DNA of 5,190 nucleotides from positions 1 through 5,190 of the forward strand of contig JAUWOG010000213.1 of assembly GCA_030612305.1 (NCBI GenBank), written 5' to 3'. The number at the start of each line of letters is the position of its first letter. The first letter of the stretch is position 1. Shown here in pieces: positions 5,177 through 5,190 of the stretch. Source of the stretch: Armatimonadota bacterium (GTDB lineage: Bacteria > Armatimonadota > Zipacnadia > Zipacnadales > UBA11051). A model generated the notes under the pieces. It was not told the DNA's origin, ran no database searches, and was given only the letters and a program-made list of their open reading frames with translations. The translations under genes were made by a program, and so were the position numbers.

Positions 5177-5190
5177 GCGCCGGCCGTTGC

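Overview
The window is bacterial and GC-rich. It carries a bacterial-type ribosomal protein S5, Shine-Dalgarno sites before most starts, a diderm-style lipoprotein signal and intrinsic-terminator hairpins. Nothing in it fixes the phylum. An S5 gene standing outside the usual ribosomal-protein operon, together with the unfamiliar accessory genes, suggests a poorly studied lineage, but that is inference. No phage, insertion-sequence, CRISPR, tRNA or rRNA gene is visible.

Layout from left to right: (1) a plus-strand gene for an exported FmdE-like protein (5-724), whose upstream context is cut off. (2) A short convergent gap (725-854) with a strong hairpin. (3) A minus-strand lipoprotein gene (855-1631) with an Ala/Lys-rich helix and a LolA/LolB-like beta domain. 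(4) A divergent gap of about 300 bases (1632-1929) with no gene. (5) Two adjacent plus-strand paralogues of an M14-type zinc carboxypeptidase/deacylase (1930-2907 and 2918-3883). They are 10 bases apart, and the ribosome-binding site of the second overlaps the stop of the first. (6) A near-perfect bidirectional terminator (3922-3958) between convergent units. (7) A minus-strand rpsE (3999-4847) encoding S5 with a C-terminal Ala/Glu extension of roughly 100 residues. (8) A gene-free right end (4848-5190) with the rpsE leader, a good sigma70-type promoter (5013-5042) and, at the edge, a REP-like palindrome preceded by GTAG and tandem 11-base repeats.

The M14 pair is almost certainly one transcript and probably acts together on related peptides or N-acyl/peptidyl amino acids in the cytoplasm; the substrate cannot be read from sequence. 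The FmdE-like protein and the lipoprotein are envelope proteins of unknown role with no clear link to the M14 pair. The most notable points are the stand-alone, promoter-driven, terminator-closed rpsE with its long low-complexity tail, the secreted FmdE domain that has lost all but one cysteine, the active-site asymmetry in the M14 pair, and the GTAG-headed palindrome with an apparent internally deleted relative beside it.
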